Part shown: one piece after another, positions 48,290 to 60,200 of the stretch
How the letters are laid out: the number at the start of each line of letters is the position of its first letter
Position numbering within the stretch: position 1 is the stretch's first letter
Made by a program: the position numbers and the translations under genes
Assembly (NCBI RefSeq): GCF_030867145.1
Contig: NC_134415.1
Location: forward strand, 12,440,417-12,504,416
Length of the DNA: 64,000 nucleotides
Direction of reading: 5' to 3'
Source: Opisthocomus hoazin
Lineage: Eukaryota > Chordata > Aves > Opisthocomiformes > Opisthocomidae
Notes under the pieces: generated by a model
What the model was told of the DNA's origin: nothing
Seen by the model: the letters and a program-made list of their open reading frames with translations, nothing else
Database searches by the model: none

Positions 48290-51200
48290 TACATACTCTT
48301 TTTGTAGTGTTTTATTTAATTACAATATTTTACAATTTATATAAACAAGCTATAAGTTTCCTCTGTTGCTCTTTTACCAAGACAGATTTCTTTTTGGTAT
48401 CACACTAAAGTACATATCCTGGAAGCATCTGTAAAAATGTCCTGGAAACAGAGGTAAAAGGTGCTGTTGAAAGCGTGTAACTGTTGGTTTTACACCAATG
48501 TGAAGAAGGAGGTTCTTCCTCTTCATTTCCTACTGGCAATGTGCTGTTGGGCTTTCAAGATGTTCTCACAGAAATCTTGTGGCTCCGTGGGGTAGAACTG
48601 AGCATCCATGAAGAAAGGGGGCATGTGGAAATGTGTCCTTTGGATTTTCTCATATAAATGACTGAAACTTTTTTTTTCTGCATCTTCCAAACGACGAAGG
48701 GATGTGATGTCTTTTGGCAAAGTAGTGTAATACTAGATGTGCTTGTTGGTGAGAGCTCTGCTTTCCTCTTCAAAAATGTAACACCTCTGCTGCATAACAC
48801 AGTGGATTAGTTGGGGTAGGGGATCTTTCCTGGGAACTTACTTTTCAAAACAGGTAAATGAACACCAGGGACAGTAGGTAAAAAAAAAAAAAAAAAGTAA
48901 GATATTCTCTTCATGGGGACTTTTCTAATTGCCAAGGGCACATCCTGTCTGGCAGAGATGATTTATCAATACCCGCTGAGAGGATGAGCTCCAGCAGGCA
49001 GAGGGGAATAATGTTAACGCTTCTTTTGGATGGGATGGCAGAATTTTAACGAGGGATTCCCCCAAGCCCCAGAAGCTCTCGCTGTAGCATCCTTATTTCA
49101 GAACTTGGCCACTTGGTGTTGGGAGGGAAGGGCCAATGAAATGGTCAGAGGATGCTCTATACCCACAGACATTAGTGCCGGGTCGTGGAAGAACATTGCC
49201 ACTTTGGAAGCCGTGCTGGCTAGCCTTTGGTAGCCAGAAGCCATTGCTCCCACAGGAGGCAACGTCAGATGGAAGTGTACAGCTGTAAATGAAGAGAAGG
49301 ACTGTTCTTCTGCTGTCTCAGGATAACACAGAAGTTGCTCGCATCATTGCTCGCTTCCTGCCCATTCTCACTGGGGAAGCGAAGGCTTCACAGTGATACA
49401 GTCACAAGGGGAAATGGTGAATGATAAACTGCAGACATTTGGGACAAACATAGAAATTAGAAAAAATGATCTACAAGTAGATGTTGAACCCATACACCTT
49501 TTACATGCAAAGTTCACACCCCAGATAGCTAATGTCAGTCATGCTCTGTAGAGTCTGCTCATGCTTACAAAAAGGTGAGCTCAGAAAAAACATATTTAAA
49601 TTCAGAGAACAAATTCTTCATGCACAAATCAAGATGGCAAGTAAAGTCCAATTCAGTGACAAGGACTTACCAAATAGGTCCCTACAAAATGGGAAGGACC
49701 AATATCTGCATTCAGAGACTGAAAGACACAGAGAAACAGTGGCTGCCTGAGCTAATATGACAACTTTAAGAGGTCAATAACCATGGAAACCTCAGTACAA
49801 GGAATGCGTCTTCAAGGAAATTCAGAAAAGAGAGGAAGAAATGATAACTGGAGAACCCTTCAGAGGCACAAATACGTATATTCACCTCTCCAGAGATGCT
49901 TATGTTACAAACAGTTCTTATTTTTAAACAAAATATGTTCTCACTGACGTCTATGAGAAACTATTTGGGACAAAGGTTTTGTAATGCCTCTTTTATAGAG
50001 TTGTCACATTTCTGCATTTGCGAGGGCCTTGGTTTTAGAAGCTCCTGGGCAAAGTCTCAGTTTTCATTTAAATGAGAAATAGGAAATAATCTGCCTGTCT
50101 TACTTCTGGCAATAGCTTCAGAAATAATAAAAATAATCTGAAAGTAAGTAGCTCTGGAAGACTACAACATGCCTTTCTAACTTGCATTTAGTGTGTGCTG
50201 TACTGTGCTTGGTTGGAAGCCAAATGCTGATTAGTGCTGTTCAAATATGATTCTTATTTCTATGATCATTAAGGCCTATGAGGTACATCATCAGAAATGA
50301 CAGGTGAATAGTGGTGGGAAAAGGGACAGAGCGTTCTCACACGGGCACACAGAAAGCTTGCCTGGCCTTTCGTACAGCTGGCTGGGAACCAGATCTATGC
50401 ATCAGCTGACGAATGTATCTCAAGGAGCAAGAGAAGAAACAATGCATTCATCGCTGCTAAAATTTAACTTTGTAACTTACCTCTTGGCAATGAAAATTCA
50501 TAACAAGGATAATAAAAAGGGCAACAGAAGAACATTCTTCCCCTTTCTCTATTGGAATTACCTGCTGTTTGTCCAGCACTCATGTGCACCCAGCCGAGAC
50601 CAGCAGGTTCACTTTCCTTTTGTTATGCTCTGAACCAGATACAAACCGTAAGGAAAAACCCTTGCACTAAACCTCTGCTCCGCTGATGAGATCTTTAAGT
50701 ACAATATTTGTTTAAGAGCAATGGATAAGATTCTGTTTTTGGGACATTTTTTAGATAGTAGGTGGATTAAATTAATTTGCTCAGAAATGGCTGTCTTCAG
50801 TCCCTGCTGATCAATGAGTGTTCCTCTGAACGGCAGCATTTGCCGACCGCCGCTGTCCCTCACCTGGGGAGAAAGCCTTGCTCTGTCCCCTGACAGCCCC
50901 GCTGCAGCTGCCCCGGCAGAGTCCCACTGGTGAAGGCTGTCCCCAGCTGCCACTGCCGCTTCACTGGCTATGGAAACATCAACTCTGTCAAAGAAATGAT
51001 GCTAACGACAGGCCGGGCTACGGGAAGTCACGCTCCTCTCACTTGGGATTGTGAAACTAAGATAAACTCTCCACATTCATTACTACCCTCACGTTACCAA
51101 TAACATCATTAATCTACTACAACATTCCATAAGGGGCCAGCTTTACTGTCCTGTAAGTGTCCGTCTCACAGAGCTCATACAGCTGTACAGAGGCATCTCA

Positions 51201-54200
51201 GGAGACGCCAGGAAGGGGGCCTCAAAATTCCCATCTCCCACGTCTGTCAGAGAGGCTCACAATTAACATGATTATATTTAGCAAGCTCTCTGTTCTGTGT
51301 TCCCATCGTAGACTCTATTTTCGTATAAATCTGAAGTCAACTGGCTATGTCCCCATTTAGTGGCCTCCTCAGCAATCATGCTGAGAAGAAGCTGGTCTCT
51401 TTGAAAACTGTGTATAACTGAGCTACGTGTACATAGTACGATTTGTAGAAGTGAGTACTTTGTGGCCCATTACTACCTGTCCTGTTGAATGCAGAGCTCG
51501 GCTGTTGCAGAACAGACCTGTATATTACGGAGTAGAGGAAGAGTACCTATACCATTTCGGTTGCTGTACTTGTATCTCTAACCAACATCAATGTGCACAA
51601 GTGCAAATCATGGAAACCACAATGTGTTTAGCTTGGAGGTTTTTACTGGAGACAAAAGCTGTACCAGAGGCAAACTAGGGGAATATGGTTAACCTACCGA
51701 ATGTCATGGTATTGTGCAGATCTCTCTCCCTCCCATTGATGTAAAAACTGCAACCCTCAGTACTTCCTTGGAGTTCTCTTTGCCTGTCTTGGTTCCTGGA
51801 ACGTGCCAGACACGTGCTGTTAGGAAACTGACAGTGCCAAACTGCTCTCTCATCTCCTACCTGTCCTCACACTGCTGCGTCCAAAGGACATCCTTATTTC
51901 CTACACTGAAAATCCAGGATGCAAGCTGTGCCTTCTTCAGCGGTACTTGGATGGGTCAAAAGTTCACATGCAAGAGCATACTTTGACTGCCATCTTCCTC
52001 CTGCTGGAGAGAATGCCTCATTCTGCAGGGGTTCTGGTGGCGTCAACAGCATATTTTGGATGCCTGCTAATTACAGAAATCTGTAGATCCGCCATGCACT
52101 GCTACATTCATAGATTAGAAATGGTTTCCATTTTTCCAGAACAGTCCTTCAATTACTCATTAATTGGGGCTCCATGTTCCACTTTCCTGCGTGGTCTGTG
52201 CTTGCCAATCTAGTCCAGGGGTCAAAGGAAGTTATTTCCTTGTAAGCAGAATTCATTAAGACAGATTCTTCATATTTGTTCCCCTTACTGATATCTTCAA
52301 GACCCTACAAGGAAGCTGGGCCTGAGAGGGAAGAGAGGTAGCCTGGGCCCTTGCTTGCAACAGATGTGATGTCAAGGTGCACGAGCAAACAAGTCTCATT
52401 AAGATGCCACATCCTGGCACCAACCACTTGGCAGGTATTGTGGATAAGAAAATGCAAACCCTGTGTAAAAGCAAGGAACTTCCTACCTGCTTGAAGAAGG
52501 CATGAAGAAGAATTTTAGGATCAGTCTTGTGGTCCATGAAAAAAAAAAGTCTTTGTGGTTGTGATATATGCAAGTTTTCCTCATTTATCAAGACAAGAGC
52601 TGGAAGGTTCTTGAATTTTAAGGAATGCTGTTCTCAGCATTCCATGTGGCTGAAGCTTGGGGAGCAATGTTCAATACACAGGATGTTGGGTTTAGTTAGC
52701 AAAGTAAATTCATGTATGTAATGCATTAAAAACAACTCCTTGGCCTGTCTGCTCAAAGGAACGTGAACTGAGCATTATTCAGGATGGGTTTATGGAACCA
52801 TTACTGCTAATGCCTATAATTATGAGACATGTAAAATAAATACTGTAAGTATCTATAGTCATTTCTTGTTTCACTTCTTAAAGTTTTAATATCTCCTTAG
52901 TAAGTCTGAATACGACTCTATAGCCTAATTAACCCCAGTTTCGTTTCATTAGTATGCTATAAACAAAAAGTGCAACAGGTGTCTAGGCAGGTAGATAGCC
53001 TTTATAGTAAACAGTTCATCTTTGGAGGAGACATACCTGTTTTTCTTTCAACACAGAAAATGGTAAACAGAGTCACACAAAGACACACACCCACTCACCC
53101 TTTGCCAGGCTCCTGAAAGTCATCAGGACCTTTCCCTGAAGAAGCCTACAAGCTTGTAGCCTTCATTTTATTGTTATCTGCATGGCAATTGGTAATCCTG
53201 GAGTTGCCATATGGCCCTAGCTGCCCATTCTTTTCCAGATTGACCTGTGTTATATGTAGCAATTTTTTCTTTCTAGTTTGTCAGAAATTCATTCAACAAA
53301 GCCTCTTCAAATCACATGGACCCCCCACTGATTAGTTAACATCTGAGCAGCTTCTTAAAACACTTCCTTAAAAGGTTACAACCTTCTTTTTGAAGTCTAA
53401 GAAAATTTGTTCCAGTCAAGCATGTGAAAGAATGCGAACAACTGGACAAACCTGGTGTACACAGAAAAAAAAAAGTCAGCCAGTCATCTGTATTTGTCAG
53501 CCAAAGATATCTGCTTTCCGGATAGCTCGGAGAACCACCTTCCTGAGACACCAGCCCTTGCAAGTGGGAACAGGGTGGCTGTCTGACAGGGTAGGCTGCA
53601 TCTACATCCAGGTGTTCTGAATGCAGCTTCGCAGCTGTGTGGCACGCAGCAGGGCAGTTTCAACTTTAGAACTGTTGGCAATACACTTTCCAGGCCCTCT
53701 GGAGCTTTCTCCATACTTTTTAGCAAGAAAAATGTTGTCTCTGTGATAAATACATCAGCGTGAAGCCCAAATAAGATGAATTCTCTGAAAGATACAACCT
53801 TACATACATTCCTCTCCCTAGGGCGATCTTTATGTCAACTCTCATCACCATCCCGAGGCAGAGTGCAGCTTTTCCTAGAAAAAAAATAAAGTCAGAATCA
53901 CTGCAGTCTTGCTTTTCTGTTTTAAGCAGGCCTGATACGCTACAGAAGCACCCCATTTCTCTTGAGATCTTCCACTCACTGGCACTGGTGTGTTTGTTTG
54001 TTTGTATGTAAACAGCCTTCAAAGAACATGCCTCCCAGGCTTGCAGTATCTCCTCCACCAAGCAAAGACACCGTGGTCATGCAGACTGAAGTGCAAATAA
54101 CGCAGGAGCAAACACCAGCCTCCCACCCAACAAGAGCACGGATCAATACAAAACCACCTGAAGCGGCATCGTGTCCTCGGGCAGCCCTGCTCGGGGCCTG

Positions 54201-57200
54201 TCGGTGAACAACGAAGCCCCGGCTGCTCCAGCAGCGCGGGATGCCGTCCCATGCACGTCCACAAACACAGGGATTTGCCAGCTCCAGGGCACAGATTCCA
54301 GCTCTTGTGGACCAAAGGTCCACAGTTTGCAGTTCCAGTTTGCAGTTTCATTAGAGAAATAACTGTGTGAATGTACTGGCACTTGAGGCTTCTCAGTAAA
54401 CACCACAATTATTAAAAGCTCCCCTCACCTAGCAACATACATCCCAGAATATTGGTCCGTACTTTCAGACAGGCCCAGCCTCAGCTGTCACTGCAGCACT
54501 CTGCGTTTTCATGCCGAATCCCTGACTGCGGTCCAGAACTCCCCGGTCACAGAACGGCAGCGTGGCTCTCCTACAGCATCGGCCGCCTCCCGGACTCTCA
54601 CCCTGCCTGTGCTAGGAGGTCTGGACCAAATGAATCGTTGTAAATTGACGTTGTTGCATCATTGCAGATCAGACATGGTGCAGTGAACACAGTGGTGAGG
54701 GTAGCACTGGTTAAAATGCTCCATAAGGCTAATTGCATGGGTGAACATTTCTTTAATATGGACAAGGCTAAACAACCAAATTAAAGTGTAGGCTATTATA
54801 AATCCTCTGAAGCCTTGTCTACGCATAAAGAGACATCCTGATGAGTCTGAAGAGAGGGAAACCTCTGGAAAAGAGGCAGTGAGGAGCGCTGGGGGCAGAC
54901 CAGAAGTGCTAACCTCCTCCTGCTCCACCAGCACGGTTGTTTGAAAAGTATTCATCTTTCTACAGTCCAGTGGCGACTGTTATGTTAAATTGGCTTTGTC
55001 AAACTGATGCAGCTTTATGTCTGAACATTGCTACCAGCTTAAAGCTGGCTGTCTCCAGTTCCACTTGCACCTGCTCACGTGGGTACAAGCTAAATGGGTG
55101 TAATCAGTAAAAAGAGCTTTAAATCCAAAGAAATAATCCAAGAAGGTCATTCTGATTTCATTAAGGCAATTTAAACTTCCGTTTATGTTAAACTGGTAAA
55201 ACTTTCACAAGCAGACAAGCCCTCTAAAGAATAGAAGAGCCCAGTTTGCTGAAGTTGGGAACACAGGGTAATGTGTTCCACGCTTTCCAGCAGCAGGAAG
55301 AAATGCCCATCAATTGCTGCCAGCTCACCTCTGAAACTGTGTTTGTGTTGCTAGCTGCCAAGGTATGGGATTGTTTTCCCTCTGTCGTGGCGTTTGACAG
55401 AACAGTTATGGTTCAGAAAAGAGCCACATCATTAAGGCAGCAGGTGGGGACATGCTGCTGAGCACAGCTGCCCCTTGCTTGCGTTGCTTCCAGGGACAGA
55501 TCACAGCTTGAGGGGACAGACGGACAATCCCCTAGAGCTGTGAGCATGCCTGCCCTGAAACCGTGCAGCAATGCCTGGGCACACAGGTAGGCTGCCAGAG
55601 TCATCTCCCCCACGCTGACTCCAGTGCTCGGCGACAAGACTGCTCGTTTGCTTAAAGCTGGAAGAAGTTCCCATGCACAGCAAACCGTGCTCACCCAGAG
55701 CACCAGCCTCGCAGCGTCCCTCTGAGGAACAGGTACGCCTTGCCCGTCCCCTGCTCGGAGCGCTCTGGAGCTGGGCTGCCAAGTGTGAACAGCCCTGAGC
55801 ACACAGACACAAAAACTGCAGTCGTCTGGGGTTCCTGACGAGTCCTCCCGCTCTCCCCTGATGGGTTATTCATGTAGTCAGAGCTGGAAAACTCAAGGTG
55901 GTAGACAGGGAAGGGCAAAGAGAGCAGCCCTCTGTGTCGTTCTTGGCCGCTGACCTGTGTCCACAGGAGATGCCAGGTGTAGCCATGGCTCTGCCTCCCC
56001 AGCTGCCAGCGAGCTGCCGGAGAGAGGCATGCAGGGACCAAACTGTGACTTTCAAGGCAATGACAAACTAGAGGCAGCTAACAAAGAGGGGTGAGGGAAA
56101 TGGCAGGCAGATAAGGCAGTCATCAGCCCTCTGCAGTTGCTTCATAAAGAATACAGTCAGCATGGAATGATGCACAGCAAAGAGAAAAAAGGACCATTAA
56201 AATTTTTGGAAATCTGCATGTTGTAAGGTTCACTTTTAACCTTAAACTGGATGATGAAAGAAATGTATCAAATGTTTGAAAAGGAGTTGAAAAACAGTTT
56301 CAGATGAAACAGATGCTCACAGATCTGGAGTGCCTACCACTACAAAAATCTCAGGAACATACTGGGGTGAGGCCTCTGACACAGCTTATCATGAATGTAA
56401 TTCTCTGTTGTTTGAGCACCGAGTTGAATTAGTTAGCCTCAGGTGAGCTGAGGGGCAGAAAAGGATTGCCTGCTGCCTTTTACATAGTGTTTCATTTAAG
56501 GCATTTACACATCCCAGCCTATGACGGACTAGCGCCTGTGATGCCAGCTCCGTTGTTCATCTGTACCGCCATAAATTACTCCTGCGAGAAGAAAGGACGC
56601 AGCGTGAAAATGTGATGGTATAAATGCTTCGCCCCCTTCCACGCCATCTGCACTGCCTGCCTGTGTCCCTGGCTCCCGGGGCGAAGCAGGCACGCACGCT
56701 GGCTTTGCGCTTGCTACCCTCCAGCAGCCACTTTGCCTGTTTTATAACTTTGGCACACGCTGGCCTATTTTCCTCCTGTGAATGCCGTCATTTATTAATA
56801 CCATCAATACCATCTTCTCCCCTCTTCTATCCAAAGAAGATTACTGAGAGTAATTCTTTTGGAAGACAGGTTTTTCCTCGGCCCCTGAGGTAGTTAGGAG
56901 AGTCTTTGAAGAACGTTTGAAAGGAATCCTCTGCCCTCTAATATCTCCAGCTGGTGTCCCCACGCTCGGGGAGAATCGCTAGCGGTGAGCCCGAGCCCAG
57001 GCTGCCATGGCCCCCCTGGCCGAGGCAGCCCGCAGATGCTTTCCCTGGGGGCTTCCATCACAGCCCCCCAGGTGCTGCTGTAGCATTACCCTGGTGCTGC
57101 TGTAGCATCACCTGGATGTGGCTCCACCAAGCCCGGCGCAGCAAGCAGTCGATGGCTTCTCCATGTGCCTGCAGAGCCAAGCAGGGTTTCCACACAAGCA

Positions 57201-60200
57201 ACAGCTGGCGTCTTTTTCCTTCAGACTGTGACTCTGGGTGTTGTTACTCCAATATTTTCTTGCTCTGTTGCTGTTCTGTGTAAAATCTGCATTGTTCGGG
57301 CTTGGTGCTTTGGGTTTCACTGGTCTATTTGCTCTATTTTTCAGGCTTGTCTTTATTTCTGGAGTTGTGATGAATGCTTATGGTGCCTGAGTAACAGCAA
57401 ATGGGATCCTGACAAATCTCCCTATTTGAATTTATGAACTTCACCAAAACTGGCTGCACACTTGTCGTTGCAATGCATCCCACTGCATAAAATGACTGTA
57501 AACTTCTCCATGCAACTCTGCTCTGTGTTATATGTACTTGCATGACACCGCATCCTTTATTACTTATGAAACACCTATCAATATTGTATTAATGAGTAGG
57601 CATTGATTTTTACTGAGAACATAAAGATTTATGAAAGTAGGCAGTGCTGTGTGACAGAACTATGAAAGCAGTTTCTAGACAATCTATGAAATATTTTACA
57701 TTTGAGATACAGAAAAATTCTCCATTCAAAATAAACTCAAATATACAGCCCTTTGTGGAAAACGGATTGCCTTTGGTGTTGGGCAAGGGTGAGATTTAAA
57801 GGCAATTGGTTTGCAACAGAATGAGACTCTGTCCAAGTTTGAACACAAACAGCTTCCTTCCATACTACAGAGAGATTCGAGGAGGCTCTCGGTGGAGCAA
57901 GGAAAGCACAGGCTCAACACCTGCGAAACGGCCCCAAGGCAGAAGCGCCAAACTAAGCCAACAGGGAGACATACCCCCGTCCGGCTGACAGCAAAACTCT
58001 GCCATTGCTTGGAGTAGGGAAGAGTGTGTTTGAAGCGTACTGATGCGGATCTGCTGGTAGCAGCAAGAAGCAGAAGCTGTAACAAGGACCAGCTAGAGAG
58101 TTCCCTGTCCGCGTTACACCACCCAGAACTGGGGACAGGAGCAGTGCATGAACAGGACACGGTTTCCAGGGTCTGCCTCTATTTTGTATGCTGTCACATC
58201 AGGTGAATCTGTGGACTGATTTAGAAATTGTGCTACAGCAAATGCCTCAGAAGCTGGCTCATACAGGGGAAATGCCCAGTCTTCATTCTCCGTGATATCA
58301 TACTCAACAATTGCCACGAGCACGCAGAAAAACACGCTGCAGAAGCACAGTATAATATCCCCGGTACCGCAGAAGGAGCATTACCTGCAACACCAGAAGC
58401 ACAAATGCCATCTGTACAGCTGGTTTCCTCCCGCCCTGCATGAACTCCCAAGTCCTGCGGACTACTCGGGCAGCGGAGGTGTGTGTTTCTGCTGATGGCT
58501 GTGCCACACAAAAGGGTAAGGGCCTTAACGTGCTTTTAGCAGAGTTTTTTGCCGAAACGATCCTTTGGCAAGGGGATGAGAACAGGAACTGGAAAGGTTT
58601 TAGAGAAGAAATCTATCAACCTGGAAAAGTTCTGGTGATTTTGTTAGTGGCTCTTAATAATTAGCTGTTTCTATCTTTACAATTAATTCTTTATCACTAT
58701 TACTACAAATGCCTTCAATTTCCTCGCTGTCCCCCAGCGGACTCCAGCTCGTTAATATGCAGCTTTAAGCAAGTATCAGCACTGTCATGCATTTCAAATC
58801 TCCCCAAGGAAGCTTTTTAAAATTGTAAGTAAGACCCAATACTGAGTCTTATTAGCACCGAAGTTGGAAACAAAGCTTCTGTGCAGGCAGCGATGACTCT
58901 TCACGTTACAGTTGCTGTCACCTATTTTATCCTGAGATTTATTATAAATGTGAATACCTCAAAGGATTTCTTTGATGCAACGAACATTTCCAGCTCTCAC
59001 AAACTGCTGTTTAGTGATAGAACTGGGCGTGTGCCAGCATCTCAGGTTTGAGTGATGAAGCTGAACTTCTAGGTCAGATTTAATAGCACCCACGCTGAGC
59101 TATGCTCAGAAGGCATCCCCTGAACGCAGCAGAGCGGTAGCACACCGCCGGAAACGCACTGCGGTGTGGTGGAGAAGCTGGAGGTTTGTACACTGGCTAA
59201 AAGACAGGTCACAACAGTCCACAGAGGCGCAGCATGTAGATCGAGATCAAAGTCCATCCTCAGTGCTCTGAGACCAGCTTTTGCTCAAACCTCTGTCTGA
59301 TAGTTACGCCTGCATCTGAGGCTTTGGCTCCTGTCTGCTTATAAACGTCTGAACAGCCCCATTTTTTCAGCTCTGTCTGGAATTAAGAACAACAATTAGT
59401 CTAACTTCTGAACAGTGAGAATAAATGATTTGCCAGGACTGAGGTTAAGGTAGATTCCCACGGCTACCAGTTCTGATAACAGAAGAAATGCGTAAACCCG
59501 AAATCGAGAAGCAGCTGTGGAGCTGCCTGTCACCGGCCTGTTGGTGATTCTGCTGACTGATCACCTCTCCTTGGCGACACACGGAGCAGGAGGGGTTGTA
59601 GGGGCAAACCTTACCAATGTCCACAGAAGGGAGCCGAAAGAATGGGAGAAAGCTGTACCTCAGTGCTTCCCAGAAAGGAAGGCGTTAGCCCAGAGAGGGC
59701 TTCTAGCAGAGCTTCTTGCTGGAGTGATACCATAGTGTCCTACACTTTGACCAGCACAAAATAACAAGAATTGGAAAGATTTTAGCAGCAAAATACCTCC
59801 AACTGGAGAATTTGGAATATCTCAGCTTCCAGAAACTCTCTCAATTCAATGAAACCTTTCTCAAATGACCCAGAAGGTCAGTACGTGCCTGCCAGGAGCG
59901 AGAGCGGATCCAGCAGCAGCAGAGCCATCACCCAGGCTTGGCCAACCAGGTCATGCAAGGCTGCAAGTCACGAGAGGAGCTCGCTCAGTGCCACCTTCTT
60001 AACGGCTCCCCCAAACCTGAGAGGTGAGAAAATGGAAATTTGCTACCGAGACTCCTTTGGGTGTGAATGACAGTTTGGCTGTGTCCTGAGGTCCTAATGT
60101 CCTGACCGGAGATGTTCTTCCTCCTTACCACTCGTGACCCTACTTCTCCATCTCAGACCCAACTCAGCCACCAGCTGAGGACTGGGAAACCCACGGACAC

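Noticed and set aside
54306-54324. Small hairpin tgtggacc / ggtccaca
   Set aside because: An 8-bp stem is expected by chance in a 64-kb window.
54429-54500. Strong-looking minus-strand donor GCTAG|GTGAGG as another exon of the minus-strand gene
   Set aside because: No frame ending there joins the 53.8-kb exon in phase with an acceptable acceptor. The region upstream contains stops in two frames.
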